Assembly: GCF_000002425.4 (NCBI RefSeq)
Contig: NC_037269.1
Span: forward strand, 12,363,290 to 12,427,289
DNA length: 64,000 bases
Origin: Physcomitrium patens
Taxonomy: Eukaryota > Streptophyta > Bryopsida > Funariales > Funariaceae
Direction: 5' to 3'
In this document: piece after piece, positions 24,620-36,092 of the stretch
How positions within the stretch are numbered: position 1 is the stretch's first letter
Layout of the letters: each line of letters opens with the position of its first letter
Made by a program: the position numbers and the translations under genes
The notes under the pieces: model-generated
Seen by the model: the letters and a program-made list of their open reading frames with translations, nothing else
The model's database searches: none
Told to the model about the DNA's origin: nothing

Positions 24620-25197
24620 AAATTACACTCTATATTCTTTACGTCTATTTTCAGATGTCTTGGTAGGAAAATCTTCTTCATTGAGTATTTGTAGCCAAAC
24701 TAAATTCTTTGAGAAGACTTCTTTAATCAAGTAGGGGCCTAATCATATGGCATCAATTTTTCTTGGGAAGTTTAATCTCCTAGCATCTTATAAGAAGACC
24801 AACATGCGAAGACTAAAGATTCTAACTATATGTCATTTATCAAAGGTATTTTTTTTGCTTCTTTGAATTGCCTTGATTAATTGGAATTCTATCTTATTGA
24901 GTTTTGAATCTTCATCTTTCAAAGTTACATCTATCAATTTGTAATCAAGGTTGTGTACATGAGATTTTTCTATAGATTCTCTATATCCATTGGTTGCTAT
25001 TTGTACATAGATAGCCACATCATTTCTAGCCATAAGACCACTAGAAGTTTGTTTAAATTATAGAAGAGAATTAAGGTCAAATTTGTCAATTAAGCCATGT
25101 AATTATTGGCCTTAAGTGCCATCAAATTTCACTCTAAAGACGTCTTCAACTTTTATGTCATCCACTAAGATTACTAAATCAACTTCTATTTCATTGT
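24620..25197 (-). mobile_element. Gypsy integrase C-terminal remnant
   Basis: Minus-strand frames include 'GPYLIKEVF' near 24730-24760, typical of the integrase C-terminal region, and a block at 24833-25033 of the kind found just upstream of it. It is not part of G1, whose LTR begins at 25198. It may belong to the same lineage as G4. It is broken. Confidence 0.5.
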
Positions 25198-25611
25198 TGT
25201 TAGGAACTATATAGAAGATAACGATTCAAGATCAAGAAATGGAGTTAGCTGGACATTAGAATAATAACTGGATATAAGGCAAGAAGGTCCTGATTAAACT
25301 ACCAGAAGTGAGTTGTCGAGACTGAAGATCCCGTCTGCCTCAACTCATGTATACACTAGGTCCTAGGAAGCTTTTTAAGAAGTTTCAATGAGGCTTGGAA
25401 ATAAAGTAAGCCTAAGATCCTTCTTCAACAACTTCTTGAATCATCTAAAGACTCTTAGAATCTTTTAGGATCTCTTGTAACCTTCTTGAACTTTCTTAGA
25501 ATCTATTTAAATCATCAAGAACCTTCTAGGATCTACAAGAACTTTATTAGAATCTTCTAAAATCTCTTAGAATCTTCTTGAACCTTCTTCAATTGTATGT
25601 CCGTGATATCA
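25198..25611 (-). repeat. 3' LTR of G1 with heat-shock-element-like arrays
   Basis: The plus strand runs from TGTTAGGAAC to GTGATATCA; a purine-rich tract (minus strand CTAGAAGAAGAGG) lies just inside. Phased pentamers occur at 25483-25495 (TTCttGAActTTC) and 25570-25587 (GAAtcTTCttGAAccTTC), matching the heat-shock-factor consensus. These lie in the first 130 bp of the LTR in its own orientation, the expected U3 enhancer position. Confidence 0.85.
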
Positions 25612-26282
25612 CCTCTTCTTCTAGCTTTGAGGTCTTCAAAAAATAATGTTGCTTCAATTTAGTATATACACAAGAAATTGAAGATCGGTCGCATGGTGTC
25701 CGCTATATATTCTAGTTGTTTTTTGCAAGGCAAATGGTTCATGGGCCCTTATAGCCATCGATAGTGCTATAAGCTTTCTACTTGTGCTCAAGCATGAACT
25801 CCAATATCTTCATTATAAAATTATCCTACAAACACTCCTTCTAGACGTCCTTCATAAGCAAGTTCTACCTCAAAAATAATTACCAAAAATCTATTATTAA
25901 ATATCATTTGACGTCTTTATATTGTAGGTGACTCTTTGTTTTGGGATTATCTCCGCAAATTATTTGGTTGAGATGGTATGACTCGTAGGATGTCTATATC
26001 TTGAGTATTTATATCATATTAAATAAATAAGACCCAAAGAATATAAATAGACTATGGTCGTGCATTCAAACTCAAGACTTATACTATTTTAAATATTTAA
26101 AAAACTACTTCTTCAAAAGTTACCTCCTCTTCTTCATTATGAGGCTGAGAACTAAGAATCTTCATAGTGAAGCCATCTTACCAAGCTATTGTTTTTTATT
26201 TTGTCACTTTTTCTTTGGTTGGATGTCGTTTATGGAACTTTTGAACCTTCATTTGTACATTTATAAGGTTTCTAGTTGATTC

Positions 26283-27560
26283 TCATGTACAATTGTTGTT
26301 ATCATATCCATACCAATGGACCAAATATTCAAGCCTTGTATATCTTATCCTTGAATTTAATACCTCTTCTATCTCAAATTCAACATGATCATTGATTTCA
26401 ACCATAGGAGGTGGTAGTTGTCTTTGATGTTGTATATTCGATTCTTTATACCTTTTCAAAAGTGAAACATGAAAGATTGGATGAATGTTTGTAGATGAAG
26501 GTAACTCCAAGCAATAAGTTACATTATTGATTTGTTTTTCAATCACAATTGGTCACAACCTTTGATAGTCTAACTTATTACATAGCTTATTGGTTTCTAT
26601 TTTGCTCCAAAGAAGCCACATTTTATCACCAACTTAGAATAGAGGATGTCCCTTCCTCAATTCATCTGCCACTAGCTTATAATATTGTTGAGTCCTTTCT
26701 AGGTGAGTCTTCATGATTGCTTGAAGTTTGGCCATCTTCATAACATATTCCTTTATTGTTGGATTTGTTCACTTTGAAGGTTCTATCATATCCAACTTTG
26801 GATGAAGACTATAATTTAAATAGAATGACATTTGTTGTATAGATGCATAAATTATGTTGTTATATGTAAACTCTGCCAATGACAAGTAGGAAGTCCAATC
26901 ATCTTATTGATACTTGATAGTGCATTTCAAATATTGCTCAAAAATTTAATTAATGTTTTCTATTTGGCCATCAATTTGAAGGTAGAAGGTAGAAGAAAGG
27001 TTGATGTCAATCTTAAGAATCTTGAAGAGTGCCTTTCAAAACCTTGATACAAATTGTGGTCAACAATTTGACACAATGTCATCTAGTAACCCGTAGTAAT
27101 AATAGACATTGTCAATAAAGAGTCTTATCCTTTCTTCTCCAGTAATTGACTTCTTGTAAGGTATAAAATATACCCTCTTAGTCAATCGATCAACAATTAT
27201 AAAGATAGTGTTAAATGAATTTGATGGTGGAAGTTTTGTAATAAAATCCATAGAAATAGATGACTATAGTTGTCTTGAAATAGAAAGAGGTTGAAGAAGT
27301 CGATATGGCCAATGTCAAGGATTCTTTGATCGTGAACAAGTATGACATGATAGTAAAAATTCTTTAATGTCTTTTTATATTTTAGGTCACCAAAATTTTT
27401 TAGACAGAAGTTTCAATGCCTTATTGAATTTGAAATATTCAGTTTGCAAAGAAGTCATAGCATGACTGAAGAACACTTATGTGAGTTGGTCCTTTAAGAA
27501 TAAACAAACGTTCTTCAAAGAATAAGAGATTGTCTTTAGACTTGAATTTAGAAGACTCTT
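26283..27560 (-). pseudogene. G1 integrase and chromodomain region (fossil)
   Basis: Block 26283-26546 carries the 'IHPIFHVSLLKRYKES' and 'FEIEEVLNSR' motifs leading into a chromodomain, with 'EYLVHWYGYD'. Block 27060-27251 carries the integrase core 'MDFITKLPPS' and 'IVDRLTKRVYFIPYKKSITGEE'. Both parallel G3 at 59154-60260. Chromodomains in this family direct integration to marked chromatin. Confidence 0.85.
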
Positions 27561-27612
27561 CAAGAAGGTTGTTGGTAGAATGCTTGATATTAAGAACAAG
27601 AAGGTCCATTGT

Positions 27613-29288
27613 TGTGTTGTAATATGATTATATAGTGAAAGATAATAATATGGATTTTATTTTAGAAGAGCCAAGTTAAAAGATAAAGTAAAAAAATATG
27701 GATAAAAGATAAAAGGTAGTACTTTTTTTAGTTATTAATACTAATTTTTTACCAAAGTGGCTTCTATTTACTTTGTAGGATCATAAATAAGGCAAAATAA
27801 GTTAGATTAGAAAAATAAAAGATATAGGCATATGTAGGAAGGAGTAAAGAATTGATTTTAGTAGAATTTATTTCAAAAAAGATAAAAATTGATACTTGAA
27901 AAAGACTGGTTACCAATCAAGATCGTAATGAGACCTTGAGGCACAAAACCAAGCCTCAATGATAATTCTAAGGTTCTTTGGTTAATCATAGAATGGAATT
28001 TGAAAGGAGACTTGATAAGATTTCTATAAGCATTGATTTTGAGGTTTTTGGATAGATAATGACTTCGTAAGAGCTTTACAAGGTCGATTTGTTTTTAGTG
28101 ACTCTAGTTTTTGGAAAATAAAATAAGGTTGACATTTTGGGTGATTTCAAGAATTTGGTAATAGATCTAATAGTAAATTTTTTTAGGTTTGGAGATGTAG
28201 TCGTGCTTGATGTGTGTTGTGAATTTGGATTGGATCGAATAGTTAGATTGAAAAGCATAGAGGTTTTTATAGATTATGGTCTCAAAATTTAGGATTTTGA
28301 GGACTAGTGAGGTTTTCTTAGATATTTGTCAATCCGCCAATTAAATTGACACAATTTTTTTTCATAGAAGTAGTGAACTTGATTTTTAACAAGTACGCAA
28401 AGTTTAGAAGCAAAATTATGGTTTAATCAGGAGTAATTAGCTCTGAGAGATTATCATCAAGGTCAGAAAAGGAGGCTGGCAGATACGTGAGCACATTTTT
28501 GAGGTTATTATTTATTTAATAATTTTGATTCTTTTTAATTTTTTTTGTGCTTATTGCCAATTTAATTTTTAAGATGTGTAAAAAATTTGAATTAAAATCA
28601 ATGATTCATTTATTAATAATTGAGGTTTAAATCTACTATAGGAATTACTTGGAATTGATTAAGATTTGGTTTAGGATTTGGTTTATGATTAAGGATATAA
28701 TTTTGATTTGATTTAAGGTTTGATTAGGATTTGGATTAGGATTTTGGATTTGATTTAGGTTAGGACTTATTTAAGATTTATTTAAGATTTTATTAGGATT
28801 TATTTAAGATTTAATTAGGATTTGATTGAGATTTTTTTAATATTTGATTAGGATTCAATTATGATTTGACTAGGATTTGACTAAGATTTTTTAAGGATTT
28901 GGTTAGGACTTATTTAGGATTTGACCACGATTTGACTAAGATTTGACTAAGGTTTGTTCAAAGTTTGATTAAGTTTTGAGTAAAATTTAATTGAGATTTT
29001 TATTTTAATATTTTATTAAGATTTCTATTTTAGTATATTTTTTGAAATTTTTATGTTATTTCTTTATGATTTCTTTAAAGACTCTCTAGGAATTCTTTGT
29101 ATTTCTTATATAATTATTTTGTAATTTTAATTGAATTTAATTGATATTTGATTATATTTGCTAATCTTTAATTATAATTTATTTAAAAATCTATTAGGGT
29201 TATTAGAACTTATTGTTGCAATTTTCCTTTTATCTTCCATAACTATGTACCATGTGCATTCTCAAGCCAAACTTCATGTAATACGACA
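27613..29288 (+). mobile_element. E3: E-family insertion in G1
   Basis: The left end (TGTGTTGTAATATG, then 'attatatagtgaaa') resembles the E1 start. The right end ('cttttatcttcca' to 'catgtaatacgaca') resembles the E1 end. Near-identical 5-bp flanks (ATTGT at 27608-27612, AATGT at 29290-29294) look like an aged target-site duplication. G1 pol sequence resumes at 29295. The interior is AT-rich and includes a degenerate minisatellite. The zinc-knuckle tract of E1 was not recognised. Confidence 0.6.
28640..28995 (+). repeat. Degenerate tandem repeat of a GATTTGRTTARGATTTRR type
   Basis: About 350 bp consist of imperfect, shifting repeats of 'gatttgattaggattt'-like units, 10 to 17 bp long. The repeats are strongly strand-biased: T and G on the plus strand, almost no C. 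The array lies inside E3. Confidence 0.85.
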
Positions 29289-29294
29289 CAATGT

Positions 29295-29534
29295 TTTAGG
29301 CTTTATGAACTTGATGAAAAAATGATAAATCCACAAATATGGATACATTGATTGCTCAAAGATTAAATTATTTAGGTTTTAACAAGGTTGCTTGTTGTTG
29401 ATCATATATTGCCTCGCCTTCTTTTGGTTCAAGGTATGAACATCTTCATAATGCATTTGATAATCCGATTGATACAAGATGCAAAAGTCAAATCGTGATA
29501 AAGATACACTCCAATATACTTGGCAATGATTTAA
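29295..29534 (-). pseudogene. G1 RNase H-integrase connection region (fossil)
   Basis: This island between E3 and F1 matches G3 at about 60640-60800 on the same strand ('ttgctcaaag', 'cgccttcttttggttcaaggtatgaacatctt', 'gatacactccaatatacttggc'). It shows that E3 and F1 are separate insertions in the same old chromovirus. Confidence 0.75.
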
Positions 29535-31466
29535 GACTCAAATTATTGTATTGTGGTTTGGCTATTATGTGAAAATAATATGATTATATATTTAATGTAT
29601 AATTTACTTAATAACATGGGTAAAATTATGTGAATCTTATACAAAAAAAGGTTGAAGAGAGATTTTGGTAGCAAAAAGAGTGGTTAGGACATCCATATGG
29701 ATGAATAGAGATGGATGATATAAATTTCCATTTCTATTGGTCAAAAATCATTCCTAATGGCCTTCAAGGAGGCTGCCTGAGGCCATATTAGGAATTAGGG
29801 TTAGTCTTTCAAAGGAATTCGAATATCAGAGGCTAAAGTCAATAGATTTAGATTTTTGGTTATGATTTTGGTGAAAGTTTTGAGTCATTTGGAGTTTTTA
29901 TTAAGGAGATACATGTATTCAAAGTCAAGGTGTTGATTTTGTATCTGCTATCGTGCTTTTAGATATAATGCATGCATATAAAAAGCAATAGAGAATCGGT
30001 GATTAGGATTGAAAAGAACACTTTCTTGACTATACTTTACATATACTGCTTGATGAATTCTAAGCAGGAACAAAGGAGATATTAGAAGTTGAAGTCGATG
30101 CTTGGAATCTAAAGAGTAGTAATAGACTTGAATTGCTAGTGGTTGTATTTTGAGCTATATCAATATTTTGAGCTATATCAAAGCCAATTATTGTTACTAT
30201 TGTTGGTTACTGCTACTGCAGTTGGTTACTGTTACTAATACAATTACTGTATTTATAGAGTTTTAATACTTTTTGACTACTATAAATAAAATTCAGGTTG
30301 GATGATTTTAACTACAATTATTAAATAAAAGATAGTTTGATAAACTCAAGAAGTTGAAGGTATAGTTAAGAATATAAAGAGTTTTCTTGGATTATATAGA
30401 CAAAATTTATATACAAAAGCTTATAATATATAAAAGCTTTGTTTGATTAATTTTTGTAATATTTTTTTTAGTTGTTTGTTTTGATCTCCTATTGAAGATA
30501 AATTGGTTGTTGAGTAAAAAGCCATTAAACCAAAAATAAGCTCTCTACAGCTAAGTATCCAATATATTCTTAGATAAAAAAATATGTTGTCATACTGTAA
30601 TTTCTTATAGTATGTAAAAATTAATTAAAACATATAATATGTTTGTAAGTCTTGATGTAGATTAGAGTGGTTAGTAAATAAATTTAAAGAGAATTGATAT
30701 AAAGAAATTTATTTGGAGATTTATCTATTTTGATTATAGTGTTTATATTATGTAAGATTTAGATATTTAGTATAAAGCTTAAAAGAAGGTTGGGGCCTAA
30801 AGAATAAAATCTTAACTAATAGGAGGCTTATTGGAAGGGATGAAAGCAAGGTATGGTTGGATGAAGACAAAGAATGAAAAACTTCATTCCTATTGGTCGA
30901 AGGCCATGGCCAATGAGCTTCAAGGAGGTTGTCTGAGGCCTTATTAGGGATTAGGATTTCTCTTTTGAATTCATTCGAGCTTTTGATGCTAGGATCAGAA
31001 ATTTCAAGGTTTTGGGTATAGTTTGGGTGAAGAGTTTGTATGATTTCGAGTTTTTGTAAAAGAGATATAAGTGTTCAAAGTTAAGGTGTCAAATTTGTAC
31101 CTACTGTCACTCTTTGAAGCATAACATATGCGTACAGAGAGAAATGAAAGATCGGCGACTGGAATTAGAGAGGACACTTTCTTGGCTATACTTTACATAT
31201 ATTATTTAATGAATTTCAAGTCTAAATGAAGGAGTTATAGATATTTGAAGACAACACATGTAATTCAAAGGCAGTAAGTGAGTCATTTTGTTGATAGTAA
31301 TGGTTGGAGCCATATACTTAGGCTTGTGTTTTGATGTAATTGTCCAAAAAAAAAAATATTATATATATAAACTTGGTATTTTATATCTTAGGCTTGATTG
31401 AGTATTTAGTGGCAGCCAAAAGTCCAGTGCTTTCTTTAGGCAAACTCTCTCTACACCGACAACATA
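29535..31466 (+). mobile_element. F1: composite non-coding unit of two R-type halves
   Basis: The first half (29535-30580) matches the F2 arm from 'gtggtttggctattat' onward and ends in 'gctctctacagctaagtatcc'. The second half (30593-31466) opens TGTTGTCATACTG and matches the R repeat, ending CGACAACA. Both halves hold a core like 'cattcctattggtcgaaggcca', followed by 'ttcaaggaggctgcctgaggcc', in direct orientation about 1.2 kb apart. There is no coding region. G1 RNase H resumes immediately to the right. Confidence 0.6.
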
Positions 31467-34400
31467 CTACTATAGCATTGACATGAAGTATTGAAGATTC
31501 TTGTGATTTATATATATAGATACTTGATGAAAGGCACCTTCCAAAAAGTGGTGCCATTTTTGGAAAGAATCCACAATAGTAAACAATTCTTTATTGTGGA
31601 TTTCATAGTTAGTTTCTATTGCAAAGAATTTTCTAAAATAGAATATAATTGGATAAAATTTGTCATCTTCTCCATATTGCCATATGATTGCTTGCAATGC
31701 AAAGTCTGAAGCATCAATCTCTATAAAATAGGGCTTGTCAAAATTTAGATGTATCAAAATTAAAGCTGTTGTAAAAGTATTTTTTAAGCTTTGAAAAGCT
31801 TTCTCTCCTTTGGGACCCCAATCCAGCGTGTACTTGTATGTCAACCGTGTAAGTGGAGCTGTAATCTTGAAATAATTCTTAACAAAAATCCTATAGAAGT
31901 TTATAAATCTAAGAAACTATCGGACATTACATACGATTTTTGGCTTTGCCCAATTGATGATTGCTTGTATTTTCTTTGGATCCATAAAAAAGCCTTTATT
32001 GGTAATAATATATCCAACAAATTTGACTTAAGATGCATAAAATACACACTTCTGTAATTTTGCATATAGCCCAATACTTCGTAGTTTTTCAACACAAAGC
32101 ACACATATTTTTTGTAGTCTTTCAGATTCTTAGAAAAGATTAGAATATTATCCAAATAGATCACAATAAAGTTGTTGAGATGCTTACAAAATATATCATT
32201 CATTAAGTATTGGGATATAATTGGTGCATTAATAAGTCCAAAAGACATGACATTATATTCAAAATATCTATATTTGGTGTAAAATATTATCTTCTATTCA
32301 TCTCCTTCTTTAATGTATATCAAGTTATATGCACCTCGTAGATCAATCTTTATAAAGATCTTTGCTTCACTAAGTTGATCAAGAAGTCCAAATATCAATA
32401 ACAATGGATATCAATTCTTTATTGTGATTTTATTAAAACTACTATAATTGATACATATCCATAAAGCTCCATCTTTTTTCTTTACAAATAATATTGAAGC
32501 ACCAATTTACGACTTGGAATGTCAAATAAAATTCTTAGCCAGATTTTTATCAATGTACTCTTTTAAAGTCACAAGCTCATTCTAAAATAAATTATAGATG
32601 GGTCCAAATGGAGATTGAGCACCTTCTTGAAGGTCAATCGCATAATCATAATGGTGATGCTTTGGTAGGATGTCCACATTTTATTTTTCAAATACATCTG
32701 CAAAATCTTTATACACCTCTATAATTGTTATTGTAATAATTCAAATTCCAATCATGGATTTACATAAACAACAATTATAGTACTTTGTTTGGTTATCTTT
32801 ACAAATACTCTAGTTCTAATAAATAAATGTTATTTTAATTTTGGCTTATCGAAAGCTAGAAGCTCTTTCATAGATCTGGAAGTTTTATGAACTATTAAAA
32901 AAAATTCTAACTTTTGGAATATCCAATTTATCCATGGATTATATTTTTCAAGCCATGAGAGTCCTAAAATGAATGGATTTAATGGTGATCTAATGACATT
33001 GAATACTACTTAGCTGCTATAATTATCAAAGGTTATTTCTAATGAAATTGTTTCATAAATGATGTTTCTAGATGATAAAGGACGACCATCTATTACTTCT
33101 ACATATATGGCTTTGGATTTTTTAGCCATAAAATTTTTGTATGATTTAGAAAATTCTTTATCAATAAAATATGGAGAGGCTCTCGAGTCAAGTAATGCAT
33201 GACACTCTTATTTTGCAACTCCTAATTGTATAGCTATACTAAAATAATGGGGAGGACTGTTAGAGAATATATGATCTTTTTTGATTTGTGATAGTAAAGA
33301 ATTCAACTGCACGATCCTTATTATAAATAGAATCTACTATTTTTTTGCAAAGCTTTTCATGATATGGCCGCACTCTTCATTCAATATATATGTTGGTATT
33401 TCTCTGAACAATCATCTTTTTTATGGCCAAGTTTCCTTGGATTCTTTTTTTGTTGCTCAAAAAGAGGTTTGAAGTAAACTACATTAATCTACTTATCTTC
33501 TGCTTTCAAATGCTCATTAGAATTGGATGGTGAATAAGCTACAAAATTATTGATTTATATATATGGTGTAATTGAAGAATATTTATCTTATCATCATTGA
33601 AATAAACTATTTTTGTACTTCACAACTTGACTAATGGCTTCATTGAGTATTTAAGGATCTGACATAGATAATAATAAGTCCTTGATATTGTCTCTTAAAT
33701 CCGAATGAAATTAGCTCATCAACGCATCTTCTCTCTAATTTATATCACATAGTAATTATTAAAAATTTAAGACATATGTTGATACAAAATACGTTCTTTA
33801 TCAAAGGCTTTGAATTTTAGTTGTTGAAGAACAAACCTTATATTGTTCACCAAATGCTTTTGCAAATGCTGCCAAAATTGCTTCAAAATTGTGTAATATA
33901 GGAGAATTCTTTTCAAATAATGGAATGAACTGAGATAAAGCTTGACTTGAGAACAAGGTTTCAACCAAATCAACACAAGATACTTTAGTGGAATATCGTT
34001 GAGATTGAAGTAAGGTGTTTAGTTGCATTTGGTTTACAAAGCTACAAAATTTTGAGAGGGTCCCATCGAACTTTTTTGGAAGGATGATCTTTGATTCTTT
34101 TGCTGTTGTTATTATCAGAACATTGCTTTGAATGGATGCACCTCTCATGTTTGTTGAAGCACATATAATCATTTAAAAATTTGAAACCTCTATTTCTATT
34201 TGATGTGGTGGTTGAGGCACTCCTACTTTTTGACCATTATGTATGCTCATATATAGTTCTTCATTCTGCTATGTCAAGGTCTGTGTCTTGATCCTCAATG
34301 CTTTAAGAGTATTAATAAAAGAATCTAATGTGATCTCTTTGGAATTTGTCATATTAACTTTTCTACCTTCTATTATAGAAAATCATAGAAATAAATACAT

Positions 34401-34602
34401 TCAAAAGAAAAAAAAAAAAAAAAAACCTGATTTATGGTATAAAGAAAAAAATCAAAGAATATTAAGAAAAGAAGAATATTAGTCTAGAAGAGGATAATTT
34501 ACAACCTCTAGAATGCTATAATAATTCTAAGAAGATGAATAATCTATTCTCTATTAAGAAAGACAAAGCTTCTAACATTATTTTATGGTGGTTTCAATAA
34601 AT
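31467..34602 (-). pseudogene. G1 gag, protease, reverse transcriptase and RNase H (fossil)
   Basis: RNase H-type block 31470-31844 carries 'KPYFIEIDASDFALQAI' and 'HNKELFTIVDSFQKWHHFLEG'. The reverse transcriptase block 31901-32248 carries 'MSFGLINAP' and the catalytic-site motif 'IYLDNILIFSKN'. A protease-like block lies at about 32900-33260. Gag-like blocks at 33767-34172 include 'LPKKFDGTLSKFCSFVNQMQL', which parallels G3 gag. The leader to the right (34200-34602) resembles the G3 leader and ends at the 5' LTR. A run of about 18 A lies near 34410. Confidence 0.85.
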
Positions 34603-34624
34603 TTTTAGAAACCATATACAAGAC

Positions 34625-34963
34625 TGTTACAGACATATATATTTATTTCAATAGTTACTTATATGATTAAATAGAAGTAGGTAAATATAAAATAATTTCA
34701 TAAATTCTTCTACAGAAGCTTCCTAAAAGCTTGTTAGATGTGGTTTTTACTTTAGATGTGTTTGTAGGTTAGAAACTTGGCCAAAAAGCTAACCATGTAT
34801 TGGTAGCTTGTGGAACAAGTTACCTCCATGTAGTAGCTTGTAGAACAAGCCAACTATGTGGCACATACATAGATAACTTGCCTTGTAAGATAAGACATGT
34901 GGTTAGCAAAGTCAACACATGTTGGAGGTCCTATAGGATATTGCCACATGGCTCTTAGTTAGA
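34625..34963 (+). repeat. 5' LTR of G2 (recognisable part)
   Basis: The sequence begins TGTTACAGAC and parallels 42170-42510 through 'atgattaaatagaagtaggtaaat', 'cttggccaaaaagctaacc' and 'ggctcttagttaga'. It contains GAAgcTTC at about 34715-34722, a short heat-shock-element-like pair. Confidence 0.88.
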
Positions 34964-35084
34964 CCCACCTTTAAACAAAAAATCTTGTTTTCTAACACTG
35001 ATTTTTTTCTTAAAGATAGTGGATTATCCCTTATTGTGGAATTTATTTTTAGAGGTTGGAGACTATCCTCCTCTAATTTAACTT

Positions 35085-36080
35085 TTGAATTCGTTTGAAT
35101 TATCTATGAAAGGAAAAATTGTAGATGCTACTCTCAATGGAAGTGAGAATAGATTTGAACCTATAATAAATCTTCATAAGCTTGTCAATACTCTACGAGT
35201 GGAAATCTCATGTATTTTCAATGTGAATCATGGAAGTACTATGCCTATACATATAGAAGAAGTTCAGAGTCTACAACGAGAAGTTGTGCAGTTGAAAGAA
35301 GCAAGTAAATCAACGTCACAACCAAATCCAAGGAGTTTTGCTTCTACAAGTATGACAAAGACAAGGATTAGTATGCTTGAGAAGTTTGATGGAACAAGAT
35401 CAAAATTTCGAGGATTTTTGCAACAAGTCAAGTTTTATCTAAGGTTGCACCTTTTCCAATATCTTGATGGATTTATCCAAGTTAGATTTATAAAGGCACT
35501 ACTATCAAGAAGTGCTCTCTCTTCATTTGCACATTTAATGAAAAAAGATTTATGACTCTTTTATGATTTGAATTCATTGCTAGAAGTGTTTATGGCCACA
35601 TTCAAAGAAAGTGATAAAAAACGAGTAGCAGAAACTAAACTTTTATCCTTACGACAAAGATCATGATTAGCCACTATATATGTTGTTGAATTCCAAAATC
35701 TTATTTGCGACGTAGACTAGAACAATAAAGCACTTATCAATCAATTTTGATATGGATTGAAGGATAGGATCAAAGATTTGTTATTAACAATGCCGAAAGT
35801 AGAATCTTTGAAATAATTTATTATTTAAGCCATTACATGTGACAATTATTTATTTGAAAGGTGTCAAGAACAAAGATTTGGTTGAAGAGGAACAAGTCAA
35901 GTAATGGCGGCAACTCCCAAGTTTTTTGAAAGATATTCTTCAAAGCCAGAACCAATGCAAATTGATATGATATATTTTAAACCTCTCACAAAGCAAGAAA
36001 AGACTCGACATCGCCAAGAGGGGTTGTATTTATATTGTGGAGAAGCTAAGTACACTGCTCAATATTATCCAAAGAAGTAA
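35085..36080 (+). pseudogene. G2 gag (fossil)
   Basis: The block 35085-35555 includes 'MLEKFDGTRSKFRGFLQQVKFYL', the retrotransposon gag domain, parallel to 'LPEKFDGTRSKFRGFINQVQLAI' in G3. A remnant of the CCHC knuckle region lies near 36025-36075. It is a broken gag gene. Confidence 0.85.
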
Positions 36081-36092
36081 TATAGTTACAAA

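Noticed and set aside
28640-28995. CRISPR-like array
   Set aside because: The units are imperfect, contiguous and of variable length, with no unique spacers, and this is plant nuclear DNA.
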